A DNA stretch of 64,000 bases from Diplolepis rosae. Lineage: Eukaryota > Arthropoda > Insecta > Hymenoptera > Diplolepididae. The stretch is from NCBI GenBank assembly GCA_030998225.1, contig JAPYXD010000704.1, positions 6,386,001 to 6,450,000 on the forward strand, in the 5' to 3' direction. Position numbers and translations under genes: made by a program. Shown one piece after another: positions 1 to 10,130 of the stretch. Under the pieces are notes generated by a model. That model was given only the letters and a program-made list of their open reading frames with translations, was not told where the DNA came from and did not search any database. Positions within the stretch are counted from its first letter, which is position 1. Each line of letters begins with the position of its first letter.

Positions 1-181
1 CCAAAGATTCTGAAAATACTTTAGTTTTAAAGACGTTTAAACTACATGGTGCCTCTATATTACCGATAAGCAATATATAATTTAGATATATGATCTATAT
101 CATATCCTTAGATCGAAGAAAGTGAGCAACCAACTTGAGCAATTTCATAAAAACGTATGGAACGGAAAGTACAGTGTGTGT

Positions 182-840
182 CATCTATTTGTGACCCCTT
201 AAATTATTCTGGCATTTTGACGCTAACTGTCATATAAACTCATTGTATGCGTCAAATAGAACTTCAGCCGATAGAAATAAGCGTCATGAAACAGTTCACA
301 CCATTAGAGTACGATCAAATAGTAGAGCTTCATATTAAAAACAATCGCTCAATTAGGAAACGCCAACTTGAATTTTGCACGAAATTCAAGTCATCATTGG
401 CACCTGCTAAGAACACTATGAAGAAAATCTATAAAAAGTTTACAACGACGACATATTTGGGCTAAAATAAAAAGCCAAATAAACCGAAAGCAAATAAAGC
501 AAAATCAAAGCGCTCTGACAATAATATTGAACGTGTGAGCCATTCAATTGAAGAAAACCCGACAACCCCGTCCAGACGTCGGTCTGCACAGTTGAATATA
601 ATATCGCTCACATGGCTTTCCGTCGCATTATTCACGATGATTTAGGTATGTATCCGTACAGAGTACTTAGTAGACACATACACTTATACAAAGCACGAAA
701 ACAATGGACTTATTGAAGGAATTCTTCGGTAATCGAATCATATTGTAGGTATCGAAAAATGGCAATTTTAATTGGCCTTTGCGTCCACTCGAATTGACGC
801 CACCAGACTTTTCTTGTGAGGATACCTTAAGTCTAAAGTA
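182..840 (+). pseudogene. DD41D-type Tc1/mariner transposase remnant
   Basis: A helix-turn-helix N-terminus starts near 280 (MKQFTPLEYDQIVELHI). After a stop at about 463 the same type of protein continues in broken frames, with IERV, SIEENP and SRRRSAQLNI motifs up to about 700. At 735-830 a distant C-terminal piece resembles the W-P-x-R-x-x-x-L-T-P-x-D region around the last catalytic Asp. The whole catalytic middle is missing. The paired-domain style N-terminus and LTPxDF end match the family seen again at 1975-2731, 22533-23165 and 43400-43905. It is dead: stops, frameshifts and a large deletion. Exact ends are uncertain because no clear TIR pair was found. Confidence 0.6.
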
Positions 841-1285
841 CGAGGTCTGTCCGGAAAGTATCGGGCCTACCTTTATATCTCCTCGCTGGCGTTATTCTTC
901 ATCATCGGGCGGGTGGCATCCTTCAAAGTAATCCCCACTTGATTGAATAACACGGTTCCATCGATGCTTCAACTTCTCGAAACAGTTTTGGAACTCACTT
1001 TTAGGGATGGCCTTGAGTACGCTCGTCGCATTATTTTCAACCGTCGTTTTGTCATCGAATCGCTGTCCTTTGAGTGGTTTCTTAAGTTTTGGAAACAACG
1101 AAAAGTCACAGGGGGCTATGTCAGGACTGTATGGAGGTTGTCGAAGCAATACGATACTGTGTTTACTCAGAAACTGCTGCACAAGATTCGATGAATGCGC
1201 AGGCGTGTTATCGTGGTGAAGAAGCCAGAAAATAAATACGCAATCAAATTTCGATAGGAATCTATGTTGGACAAGTTTCAAAAGT
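841..1285 (-). pseudogene. mariner DD34D transposase, C-terminal remnant with one TIR
   Basis: Read on the minus strand this encodes the end of a mariner transposase. It has the second catalytic Asp in LLHHDN and the third in SPDIAPCDF, with 34 residues between them (DD34D), and the usual GDYFEG ending near 920. The TIR starts directly after a TA (839-840) with CGAGGTCTGTCCGGAAAG, which matches the termini of the better preserved copy at 38500-39316. The DNA-binding domain and first catalytic Asp are absent and no second TIR is seen, so this is a truncated, inactive copy. Confidence 0.8.
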
Positions 1286-1837
1286 AATTAAAACTAGACA
1301 GTGTAGCCGTATTTCAATTATACAACCGGTGAATTGTCTGTCATTTCCCTTCTGATGAGTTATTATTTGTGATTCCTAAACATAAAAGTCAGAAACACCC
1401 TTTTGTCTATTTATCGGATTGAACAGATATAATATTGAAAAATACATTGAAATTTAGTAATAAAAAGTTGTTGAGAATGATTTTTTATTGTTGCATTGGT
1501 GTACGCACAATTGTTATCTGGGTAACTATTCAATTGGTTTAATTAACTTTAAACAAATTGTATACTTATTATACTTTAAATAATTGTATTGTTAAGACAA
1601 TATTTAGAATTGTATAGCTAAGGCAAATATTATTAAATTGTGGACCATATTTCATTGATTATGCGTTTGTTTTGAGGCCATATATTAATCACATATTGCT
1701 TCACACATTACCAGCAACTTTTTGCTGACAAACTCATGCCCATGTAAAATGAGATACAGAAATTTTTAATTCAATATTTTATTCTACACAAACATAAGTT
1801 TACAGACAGAAATGTGGGTGGGGTAGAAATCGATAAG
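1286..1837. other. A+T-rich spacer, no firm gene
   Basis: Nothing firm is seen here. A short plus-strand stretch at about 1350-1425 could encode a segment with an ELLFVIPKHK string that loosely resembles exon 4 of protease homolog B ([10 protein letters not shown]). It might be an upstream exon of gene D, but the splice sites are weak and the reading stops soon after. Confidence 0.3.
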
Positions 1838-1974
1838 TACACTGAGAAAAAACTGCTATTGAATCCATAGCATTTCTGCCAAAAGCATGTATATTATTAA
1901 TTAAAACAATAAGCTATAAGAACTGATACATAAGCTACCAATTCTATAGCATATTGATTTGAATGAATGATATA

Positions 1975-2731
1975 AAGGGTTTCCCAATAAGGGTGATATG
2001 TTTTGAAATTGAAAAAAAACACTGAATATTCATTCGGAATTGATCGAAATCTTTTTTATTATATTGGATATTCTATGCCATTTATGATTTAAACAATATA
2101 TCGGCCAAATGTCCCCCGAGACTTGAGCCAAAAATGCGCCTCATCAGAAAAGATGATTTTTTGATGAAAATTGGGATCATTTTCAATTGATTCCAGAGCC
2201 CAATCCGCGAACTCCCGACGCAAACGATGGTCATTAGGCTTCAGTTCTTGGGCCAGAATCATCTTATAGGGATGCAGGCCAAGATCCAATCGCAAAATAC
2301 GCCAGGTAGTCATCCTGGACAGGCCCAATTCCTGAAATCGGCGTGGCACGGACAATTCACGGTTTTCCTCGATACTGACCTGTACGGCGGCTATATTCTG
2401 TGTAGAACGTGCGGTACGCATACGAGTTTTAGGCTTAGTATCCAATAGAGTAAATTCACTCTCCAACTTATCGATTATTCGACGAATTGAGAGCGCGGAT
2501 GGAGCAGAATGACGACCATATTTTGCACGATATGCTCTTTAAACACCGACAAAACTTCTCGAATTTTGATAAAATAATTGGACAATTTCCAAACGTTGTG
2601 GAAGCGTGAAACTACTCATGATTAAATGGCAAACCTTACTGATGACAACTGACAGCAGACGTCAAAAATTTCAGTTCAAATGAGCCCGATAGGGACATTC
2701 AAAATCATATCACCCCTATTGGGAAACCCTT
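1975..2731 (-). mobile_element. Deleted DD41D-type Tc1/mariner element with both TIRs
   Basis: The ends are an inverted repeat of about 30 bp: AAGGGTTTCCCAATAAGGGT at 1975 and its complement, with one change, ending at 2731. TA flanks both sides (1973-1974 and 2732-2733). The element is 757 bp, too short for a full transposase. It contains a broken minus-strand transposase (2089-2619). It is inserted inside the MITE arms at 1838-2785, so it is the younger of the two. Confidence 0.85.
2089..2619 (-). pseudogene. Tc1/mariner transposase N-terminal half (DD41D family)
   Basis: The reading starts at a Met codon (2617-2619) with a helix-turn-helix (MSSFTLPQRLEIVQLFYQ). It meets one in-frame TAA after about 27 codons and then runs open. 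A second HTH region contains SIEENRELSVPRR and LGLSRMTTWRIL. The linker is DLGLHPYK, followed by IIFSDEAHF, where the Asp is the first catalytic residue. The frame ends soon after, at FGRYIV, because the rest of the catalytic core has been deleted. The family shares its LGLHPYK and SDEAHF motifs with many insect transposases. This copy is inactive. Confidence 0.85.
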
Positions 2732-2835
2732 TACATGCTTTTGTCAGAAATGCTATAGATTCAATACCATTTTTTTCTCGGTGTAATACATGGCATTAAG
2801 AGCAATTTGAAAATTAGATATTTCTGATGTTTAAG

Positions 2836-3138
2836 CTACGAAAAGGTGCTCCTATTCTGTCCACGTCAGGAGAGGTTATTGGAATTGCTGTAGCTATTCA
2901 TGAAGAAGCCCCTCTAATGTTTACAAAAATCAAGTATTTTTATGAAAGCTTCATACTTCCTGAGATTCTTCAAAGAGCTCAACAGGACGAGGAATTTCCT
3001 CGTTCATCTAGCGCATCGTTCATGGGTGACTTGTATTCAAATAATGAAAACGACATGATTATTTCAAAGTCGCTTCTAAAAAAGAAAACAAAGAAAAACT
3101 GGAGCCTCAAAAAATTGAGATTCTTTCCTAAAAGTTAG
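2836..3138 (+). CDS. Serine protease homolog D, last exon (partial gene)
   Basis: This is the C-terminal exon of a chymotrypsin-fold protein. It opens after an acceptor (gtttaag) in phase 0 with LRKGAPILSTSGEVIGIAVA, which aligns with the GDSGGPL-x-GxLVGI segment around the active-site Ser. Here the D-S-G-G-P positions read R-K-G-A-P, so the catalytic Ser is Lys and the protein should be inactive. The exon starts at exactly the same codon position as the last protease exons of genes A, B and C. After the barrel a roughly 50-residue polar tail follows, rich in Ser, Asn and Lys and ending in LRFFPKS; gene A has a comparable tail. A polyadenylation signal lies 66 bases past the stop. Upstream exons were not found; the MITE at 1838-2785 sits just before it. 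Confidence 0.65.
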   Translation, partial: LRKGAPILSTSGEVIGIAVAIHEEAPLMFTKIKYFYESFILPEILQRAQQDEEFPRSSSASFMGDLYSNNENDMIISKSLLKKKTKKNWSLKKLRFFPKS

Positions 3139-3203
3139 AAATATTAAAGCAAATCACTATAAATGTCAAGAATTATGTATTAGATTTAAAAAATTGTTTT
3201 AAA

Positions 3204-3209
3204 AATAAA
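3204..3209 (+). promoter_or_regulatory. Polyadenylation signal AATAAA of gene D
   Basis: AATAAA lies 66 bases downstream of the gene D stop codon, a usual 3' UTR spacing. A second AATAAA-like site follows near 3235. Confidence 0.5.
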
Positions 3210-3304
3210 GCCTTTCAAAAACTAATTATTTCATAATAAAGAAACATCCGTTTTCCTTTGCATTTGAATATATCTCAATAAGATATGTAAGTTTTTTCTA
3301 CAGT

Positions 3305-3545
3305 CAGCAGTCCTGAGACTAGTTTGATGCAGCTCTCTATCCGTTCCTATCCTGAGCGAATCTTTTTATTTCACAGTATCCGCTACAGCCTACGTCATCT
3401 ATAATTTGTTTTACATACTCTAATCTTTTTCTCCCTTTTCTTTTTCGCCCCTCTACTATACCTTTTAAAATTGTTCCTGCCAGTACCTCATGTCTAAGTG
3501 GACATCCTGTTAATCTGTCGCGCCTCCTCTTTATACTAGCATATA
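3305..3545 (-). pseudogene. LINE ORF2 C-terminal fragment
   Basis: On the minus strand the frame reads RRRDRLTGCPLRHEVL, then IVEGRKRKGRKRLEYVKQI, then GCSGYCEIKRFAQDRNG. This is the characteristic end of a non-LTR retrotransposon polyprotein: an 'iGH-like' segment, a G-R-R-K-G-R basic patch, and A-x-D-R followed by W-R. The Trp of the WR pair is a TAG stop here. Only the last 80 or so residues remain, as expected of 5'-truncated LINE copies. The clade (RTE or CR1-like) cannot be decided from this piece. Confidence 0.65.
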
Positions 3546-3642
3546 TAAGCTTCTCTCTTCTTTCACATAGTTTAAAACTTTCTTATTTGTAGCCTTATCT
3601 ACCTAAATTATTTTTAAAAGTTTCCTATAGACTCGGAGCAGA

Positions 3643-3866
3643 TGTAACGAACGACTATGGAGTCTCGCTCGAAGTCGATTAATTTAATCGACCTACCGGA
3701 TTCAGCTCACGAGATTATCAAGTTTGAAATAAAATGAAAGTTTAAATTAAAGAAATCCACATCTTCTTTGAAAAGAGATGAATTTGCCACCGCACACAGC
3801 CGCAAATCACCAAGACCTTGGGAAAAGCGTAGAAATTCTTTATCTATAAATATTACTTATAAATGA
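3643..3866 (+). repeat. Gypsy family 1 LTR, left part (copy 2)
   Basis: Begins TGTAACGAACGACTATGGAG and follows the first 220 bp of the intact LTR at 23201-24307, sharing TCTCGCTCGAAGT, AATTTAATCGA and ACCTTGGGAAAAGCGTA. The match breaks off near 3866 and resumes at about 6450. The LTR is therefore split by some 2.6 kb of foreign DNA. Confidence 0.8.
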
Positions 3867-4946
3867 TGTCACATTCTGGTAACATTAAATTTTTACATTA
3901 CCCCTGTCTAAGGGCACCATGCAATACACCAATGCTAATGGACAACGAGAAAATAGAACCTTAGTATTCCGATCATAAATTATCATATGGACCGAATAAC
4001 TGTTCGCGTGAGGTAAACCAATGTATTACCTTACGTCGAAAGATCGATTTGACACTTGGTAATGAGTGATAAAGAGGAGCAGTGCTCTGCCCGTATGGTA
4101 ATTGTACCCGTGGTAATAAGTCCGTGACTCACACCGCATGCCGATAAAGTAGAAATGCTGTGTTAATAACCGGATGAGAAAGTCAGGGATTATCAGCATG
4201 GTTATACTACCATTAAGTTAGTAAGACTAATGTTATAATTGTTGCACCACCCTGGTTATTGATTCAGCATCGATTATTGTTAACAATGATAATTATCGAT
4301 TGTCGATGATCAACCACCCACAATATTGATTTTCGTAGATCATAAATTAGGAACTCTGTCATTGATTTTCTACAATCAATTATCGATAATAGCCTATAAA
4401 GTAAGAAAATTACAGATAAATGAGTGCAAGTGTGAATGTTTGAATCCACACTCATCTATTAACTAGAAAATAAAATAGGCAATAGAGAGGAGTAATAAGA
4501 TGTGAAATCGAAGTCTGTGATCGATGAGGGCAACGACCTACAGAAGGTAGTGGGAGCGGAACATGACTAGCACCAGTTTTTCGCGATACGTGCCTAGTAC
4601 CAATTTTCAGCAATACATGACAAACACCAGTTTCGCGAGATTCACTCCCACCACCATCTCTTTTGGAAAAATTCAATAATATATATACCCCAGGCTCATC
4701 TCTGGAGGTTTGTCATCAAGTTCCGATCAGTTGTACTGTTAACTCGATTTATTTCGAACCAGTAAGTCAACGTCGTGAGCAGACCCTTCGATAAACGTAA
4801 GTCTTATCGGTTTCTTTGAGTACAATTCTACCTTCGGTACTTGGTAAGTAAAATCCTTGGTCCTTAAGTGGCGCAAGTCCGGAAACAGTAATGCTATAAA
4901 GTTCCTTTGGATTACGTGTATCGTCGTATTTAGTCGTGTCGGTTAA
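3867..4946. other. Left part of DNA inserted in the gypsy LTR
   Basis: This stretch separates the two LTR halves. At 4260-4400 it is dense in ATCGAT and AATTATCGAT palindromic words. No terminal repeats for the 2.6-kb insertion were recognised. Its right part holds half of a minus-strand open frame that is split by the piggyBac-type MITE. Confidence 0.4.
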
Positions 4947-5897
4947 CCCTTTCAGGGGCACATTTTTCTGTTAAATAATTCTTGCTATTAATGGTAACTT
5001 AGGGGTTTTTAGGGTCGCTGATCATGATTCTGGCATCCGATTTTCAAAATTAAGAATGGCGGATTCAACATGTCGACTATGTGACTAATGTTGAATTTTT
5101 CGAACAATTTGTACAAAACACGTTGTATGGGGTTTTTTGGAATCGTAGATTGCAGATTTGATGTTAGAATTGCAAATTTCAAAATAGCGGATACAAGATG
5201 GCGAATATTTCACTCTAATTGTGAAGTTTTCGAACAATTGACACAAAACTTACTTTATGGGTATTTTTTGGGTCGCTGATTACGATTTTGAAGTCAGAAC
5301 TGGAAAATTCGAAATCTGGTGTCATAATTGCAAAATTCGAAATGGCGGATCCAAAATGGCGGCTATATTACTGCAAATTCTCAGTTTTTTCGCAATTGCA
5401 GCGAAACTTGGTATATGGGGGTTTTCGGGGTTGCTGATTACGAATATGGTGCCAGGATTGCAAAATTCAAAATGGAAGATTGGAAATGGTCGTGTTGTTA
5501 GTGTAAATCGAAAGTGTTTTGGCAATTGCTACGAAACTTGGTATACTGGGATTTTCGGGATCGCTGATTGAAATTCTGACATCAGATTTGTAATCAGCGA
5601 CCACAAAAACCTCCATACATTAAGTTTCATAGCAATTGTTAAATAACTGAAAAAAATTTGTCATATTATGAACAGCCGATTTTATTCGAAAAAAAGTGAT
5701 TTTTTTTCGATTTCAACTGTTTATAACAAATTGTTAATTAGTAATTTTACACAGTTTTTCATGATAATTACTTTACATGAACCCTTAAGAGTCTAAAATC
5801 AAATAGTTGTGCACTAAACAAGGTGGTATGTATAAGAAATGCTTGAAAAACTGCGAAAACCAAGTGGGACGTATACGTCCCACTGCCCCTGAAAGGG
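4947..5897. mobile_element. piggyBac-type MITE with TTAA target duplication
   Basis: It is flanked by TTAA (4943-4946 and 5898-5901) and has perfect 14-bp ends, CCCTTTCAGGGGCA at 4947 and TGCCCCTGAAAGGG ending at 5897. TTAA duplication with C-C-C termini is the hallmark of the piggyBac superfamily. The 951-bp element encodes no transposase. Its interior is mostly a degenerate tandem repeat (4985-5600). Just inside the right end is a 20-bp perfect palindrome, GTGGGACGTATACGTCCCAC (5864-5883). The repeat arms and palindrome suggest strong DNA or RNA folding. Confidence 0.85.
4985..5635 (+). repeat. Degenerate tandem repeat, about 130-157 bp unit
   Basis: Five marks of the form GGGTCGCTGATTACGA recur near 5010, 5140, 5272, 5429 and 5560. 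Each is followed by AATTGCAAAATTCAAAATGGCGGAT-like and CGAACAATTG/CAAAACTT-like segments. The spacing is about 130, 130, 157 and 131 bases. The last unit, at about 5590-5632, is inverted (ATCAGCGACC to CAATTG), giving a foldback end. No coding sense: the open frames here follow the repeat period. Confidence 0.8.
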
Positions 5898-6009
5898 TTA
5901 ACAGTGATTCAATTCTGAAATCGGGACGAAGTAACCTATCTTGTAAACAAGTACATGCCAGATTCATTTCTCGTGTAATTAGCAAGATACGTAAGTGGAT
6001 AATTTTCAT

Positions 6010-6449
6010 ATCAACTGGTGGACTTGCATCCCTTACACCAAACTACCTTCTGCGAAATTTATCGTTGTTTTGCTACACACGGAGACTCAAACGAAACCAA
6101 AACGATCCTGCAAGACTTTGTGCCGTTGGCTTGCAACTATAGGAATAACAAACAACAATTCTCTCTTCTGCCCTCTATTATAAGAGGTAGTCAAGTAAGT
6201 AACCACCTAAGTATCGTTCTTAGTGCAAACATATACCAAATCTTATTTATTTATAATAAATTATTTCATATATTTATAAATTCTATGTTTTATTATCATT
6301 GTGAGCAACTCAGGGCCCATAGACCTGACAGGTGACAAGCTACCCACAAATAAAAATAAATTATCAGGCCTTACCTTCCTGATATAATCAGCTAACCGCC
6401 TTCCTTACATCAAAAAATTCAAACTACCCTCGCCTTTTTCTCGGGACTT
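6010..6449. other. Right part of DNA inserted in the gypsy LTR
   Basis: A+T-rich sequence between the MITE-split frame and the right half of the LTR. Plus-strand open stretches here are short and have no recognisable motif. No gene is called. Confidence 0.4.
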
Positions 6450-7145
6450 AACAATGATAGATTTAAATTTATTATACGAGTAATCAACATGTGCCGTCAA
6501 CAAAGAACTGAGCAATGTAAATTAGTTGTAAAATTTCTCTGTAAGTTTTATATCACTACTAAGTATACTAAAGATTTTAAGGATAAGAAAAGGTTTAGTC
6601 TGCGAGATAGGGTCTGAATATATTAAGTTAAGATAGAACTAGGAATTTTTAGAGGTAATATTCATTTATTTAAGATAGGCAAAAACTAAAATGAATAGTG
6701 AGGCAAATGGGTATAGAATCTAGTTAGTCACGTAGACCTAAAAACATTGAAAATAGCATGTCTGGTCGCCAGAGGGAAGTAAAAATAATCCTTTGAGATT
6801 TATTGTTTTGCTATCTTCTTTTGCGCTTTCACTGCAAGTAACATAAAAAACTTCCAGCCAACGCGAGAGGCTAGGACTAGGGTTTCCCGAGTCGGGCTTC
6901 TTCGGACCCGGATTTTCCCAGTCGCACTTCTCGAGGAAGTTGAGATGCGCCTAGCGAGGTCCAGCATGTGAAATCGAGAGAGAGGAGATGCGCGGGGGAG
7001 TTGTAAAAGGGGATGCGTGTGTTTTGTAAGGTGAAAGAGAGGTTAGAATATATCGAACTTTCGACGTGAACATACTCCTACTGATATCATTTAGTCATAT
7101 GGACACTTGTACAAATTCCCTCGTCAAATTTGTAGAAACATCAAA
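6450..7145 (+). repeat. Gypsy family 1 LTR, right part (copy 2)
   Basis: Matches 23440-24070 of the intact LTR, including AATGTAAATTAGTT, GATAGGCAAAAACTAAA, TGTCTGGTCGCCAGA, TTCTTTTGCGCTTTC, GGGTTTCCCGAGTCGGGCTT and the GCCTAGCGAGG block. Identity is clearly lower than between the two LTRs of copy 1, so this copy is older. The last part of the LTR is missing and R1-type LINE sequence follows. Confidence 0.8.
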
Positions 7146-7149
7146 CTTC

Positions 7150-7840
7150 TCTGTAAACATTTGCGAAAGCAAATTGACAAAAATTGACACCGAGAAGGTG
7201 TGCTTGGCACAAGGCAGACGGACCTTCGACATGTCCTGCAGACTCTTCACTCGCTTCGGTGGAGTGCAGACCGCAGTGATCCAATTGGCTGAGGCAGACG
7301 CAGAAAGTTTGCTTCAGCTCGGGAAAATGAGGATCGGATGAGTAGAGTTCCGCATCCAAGAGCATGCAGAAGTAGCCCGGTGTTTCCGGTGCCTCGGGTA
7401 TGGCCATAGGTCTCGTGGCTGCAACAAAACCATGCTATCCAGAGAAGACTGTTCTCGGCGTAGAGAAGTGTTGCGCTGAGAATAGTCTCAGCGTATAGAA
7501 CTGTATCGACGAGTGGGATGTTGGTCCTGTTGAGCGTACCGCCAATAGATCTATTGGCGAAGGAAAGGCAGGATACCTTTCAGTTCCGTAAGGAGCTTAA
7601 CTGTATATTCGACCTACAGGAAATCCCTCGCGTGAAGGAGATCATCTGCAAAGATGGAAGGCACAGACTCGTCTGATTCCAGAGCTCGCCACCTGGCTGA
7701 ACAGAAAGCACAGAGAAGTCGGTTCTGGATTCTCATCGAGTCATTCGTTTCACTAGTGATGAAGACAAGGGAGCTCGATGGGGGTCGGAAACGTCTTAGA
7801 AGAGTCCTGTACTACGCCTATAAAAGATTTTGCCATTTTC
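7150..7840 (+). pseudogene. R1-clade LINE remnant: gag zinc knuckle and pol C-terminus
   Basis: At 7160-7445 the frame carries an ORF1 signature: GKMRIG, then EHAEVARCFRCLGYGHRSRGC, a CCHC zinc knuckle typical of R1-type gag proteins. At 7535-7830 a different frame gives PIDLLAKERQDTF and HRLIPELATWLNRKHREVG, which match the end of an R1-type pol, followed by a weak CxxC-like tail. Everything between is deleted, including endonuclease and most of the reverse transcriptase. Stops and frameshifts are frequent. R1 elements usually sit in 28S rDNA, but R1-clade relatives occur elsewhere; no rDNA is present. Confidence 0.65.
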
Positions 7841-7856
7841 CCCCTCACCCCCCCCC

Positions 7857-8054
7857 CCCCAAATCGAATAATTCTATCGAGAGTTATCGAGTATACGACC
7901 TACTACTACTACTACTCCTACAGGCAGACAGACACTTTCGTAAAAACCTTTTCTTTTTTAATCAGGGGGTTTCAAAACGTTGAGATTTGGTGAAAATATC
8001 GAAAGTCATTTTTCAAATAAAACGAATACCTTTTCATTTATGATGAGATTGTAA
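7857..8054 (-). repeat. Partial copy of the ACATTCTCATC repeat family
   Basis: An inverted, diverged copy of the left 200 bp of the element at 43906-45137. It shares TAATTCTATCGAGAG, CAGACAGACACTTTCGTAAA, a CAGGGGGT-TCAAAACGT block and a TGATGAGATTGT terminus. A poly-C run (7847-7860) sits at its inner end. Confidence 0.75.
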
Positions 8055-8169
8055 AAAGAAAATCCAAATAAGCTATTTTAGAATGGAACCTTTTATTTAA
8101 GTCTTATATATACACAAATTTCTGCAGCACATTTAATTATTTTCATATTCTTACAAATTAACTCACTAT

Positions 8170-10130
8170 TTTCTAGTGTTCCCTTATCAAATTGAATCCC
8201 TCATAAGATGGAAAATTCAGAGAAGACTGGTGAATATAATAGCCGAAATCAGCACTCAGTCGATGACGTTGAATCACTGCGAACGATTAATGAGATTCAG
8301 GATTCGAATGACGATAATGAATCTAGTCTATATAATATCGATTATTTTTATAGGTTAGTAGCGAATAGTGATAATGTAGGCTCCCAATGTCTTACCCGAA
8401 CATCCTTACAAATAAATACAAATAATTTGCATACCTGAATGAAATTAATCGTCGCTAAATAGAACTGCGCGAGTTAGAAAAACCGAAGGAAGTACAAACC
8501 CTTCGGCAAATCACGCTACAATATCTTGCACTTTCCTTACGTTCTCCATCAAGTGTTTTAGAGGAAGTGACATAACTGCTCTTAAAGAAATCGTAGACCT
8601 TATTCACATCTTTTCAGGTAATAATATCTCTGTACAAGCTTCCTGTCGTGAATGTAAATGCGCAGAAGAAGCGGTTGCTCCTTATTCTCAACCTTTGTTT
8701 GTATATAAAAAATCTCCGATTCCAAACTCTTGCGGAACTCCTGAATATTTTTGAGAATACCTTCATGGCTTCAAAAACCCCCTTTCAGATTCATTCCGGA
8801 ATTGCTTGCATAAAGCAAAATACCGGAGGATCGACACTCTCCTATGCCACAAGAGCTCTGGACCTTTTTACATAAATGGTCGAGATATTAAAGCGAAAAT
8901 CTCCTGTTGACACAGCAGCCATCAAAATCCGCAATAGGAATAGAATTTTTACGCGAGAATTTAGCCTCGTTAAAATTCAATAACGAAAATATTACACTCA
9001 ATCTTCCTCGGAGTAATAAAGTAAGCCCGTGCGTCATCAACCTGCCTGCTAGAGCAAGGAAATATATCATAATTCCCATCGAAAACACTGATCTTAATAT
9101 TCGATTTCTCCACCATCGCAAAGGCCCTAAGTTAACTTCTGAAGAAAAATTTCTTATTTAAATGGACCCTGTTGCTTATGTGTCCAGAACCCTGTCAGAT
9201 ACAGAAGTCAATTGTTCAATCACCGAAAAAGAACTTCTCGCAATTTTATTTTCTGTTGAAATATTTCGACCTTATTTATTTGGTAGACAATTTACTCTAG
9301 AAACTGATCATAGGCCACTAGTTTGTCTTCATAATGTGAGGGATCCAAACTCAAAGCTGATTCGACGGCGACTGCGTTTGAACGAGTATGATTATGTTAT
9401 CGTTTATAAAAGGGGAATCATTAATCCAAACGCAAACGCCCTTTCTCGGAATACATATGAAGAAATCCATACTCTATGCAACGTTAAAGACGTCATGATA
9501 CTAGGCGAGGAACTTGTTCCTCTCCGTCCCTCTTTCTACTGGGTAAACGAGATGTTGATTTCCAATCAAACACCTGTGACTTAATCTCCACAACATTCAC
9601 TCAATCACACAAACTACGACTCCTGCATTGGGAATGCATTACCGAAAGTGGACCATTTAGCATTTTTTGAGAATGATTCTAGTTGGCAATTCACTAGAAA
9701 GAAAATACATGAACCTGATTCCAATAAAGGAAAATTTGAGACGGCCACGGAGGAGAGTGGCGATGAGCAAGATGAGCTCTTTATTAATGCTATTTAGGCT
9801 ATCTCTATCTAGGGCTATCTCTCAGGAAGCAATGATTATTTTAATGCTAATATATCCTTCGATCCTGGGGCGATCCCTAGTATAGTTAGTCCTGACTGTA
9901 CATCACGCACCGAGGCTCAGGTTCTGATGAATTTTATGACGAAGTCGGCAGGTCTTGGCGCGATCCCTGGCAATGCCAGGTGGACTGCACTACCCGCACC
10001 CGTGTCCGATGACGACCAGATTAAAGATAATGAATTAAATCGAATTATATCAAACACATCGAACTATAGGCGCAAATTTCAAATTTCGATATTCTTTCAG
10101 TCCCATAGACTCTTCACTTGAGTAAGATCC
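8170..10130 (+). pseudogene. Decayed gypsy family 1 coding region (copy 2)
   Basis: Fragments follow the order of copy 1 (26005-30225). Gag start: EKTGEYNSRN at 8215. More gag to 8875. A pre-RT piece, IEFLRENLASLKFN-like, lies at 8940-9110. RNase H at 9162-9584 has TEKELLAILFSVEIFRPYL and LETDHRPLV. The acidic tail at 9667-10121 has a GAIPS repeat. The zinc knuckles, protease and reverse transcriptase are missing, and frames are broken throughout. No 3' LTR is seen after 10130. With the split LTR at 3643-7145 this is one old insertion eroded by deletions and later insertions. Confidence 0.85.

Larger units (their letters stand above)
1838..2785. mobile_element. MITE with TACACyGAG termini, host of a nested transposon
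   Basis: About 55 bp at 1838-1893 (starting TACACTGAGAAAAAA) is the inverted complement of 2734-2785 (TACACCGAGAAAAAAA when read from the right). Both arms continue through an ATTGAATC-TATAGCATTTCTG stretch and an AAAAGCATG stretch. Between the arms lies a Tc1/mariner-type element (1975-2731) inserted at a TA. Without it the MITE is about 190 bp. The same TACAC-GAG-AAAA ends occur at 34241-34360 and 37035-37154, so this is a repeated non-autonomous family. Confidence 0.75.
4767..6009 (-). pseudogene. Unidentified open frame split by a piggyBac-type MITE
   Basis: Two minus-strand open segments, 5902-6009 (Met start near 6009) and 4767-4942, become one continuous frame of about 95 codons if the element at 4947-5897 and one TTAA copy are ignored. 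The join falls at a Leu-Leu pair. The downstream half reads LTDTTKYDDTRNPKELYSI, then KDQGFYLPSTEGRIVLKETD. I do not recognise the protein. The continuity suggests it was an open frame when the MITE landed, though short frames can arise by chance. The whole unit lies inside a decayed gypsy LTR, so it may belong to another transposon. Confidence 0.4.

Noticed and set aside
1350..1425. Upstream exon of gene D
   Set aside because: A short similarity to exon 4 of gene B exists, but acceptor and donor are poor and a stop follows; not enough to call.
5257..5571. Open frames on both strands in the 5-kb region
   Set aside because: They follow the tandem repeat inside the piggyBac-type MITE and are not conserved between units.
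7150..7445. R1 element in ribosomal DNA
   Set aside because: The gag and pol pieces are R1-like, but no 28S rRNA sequence flanks them.
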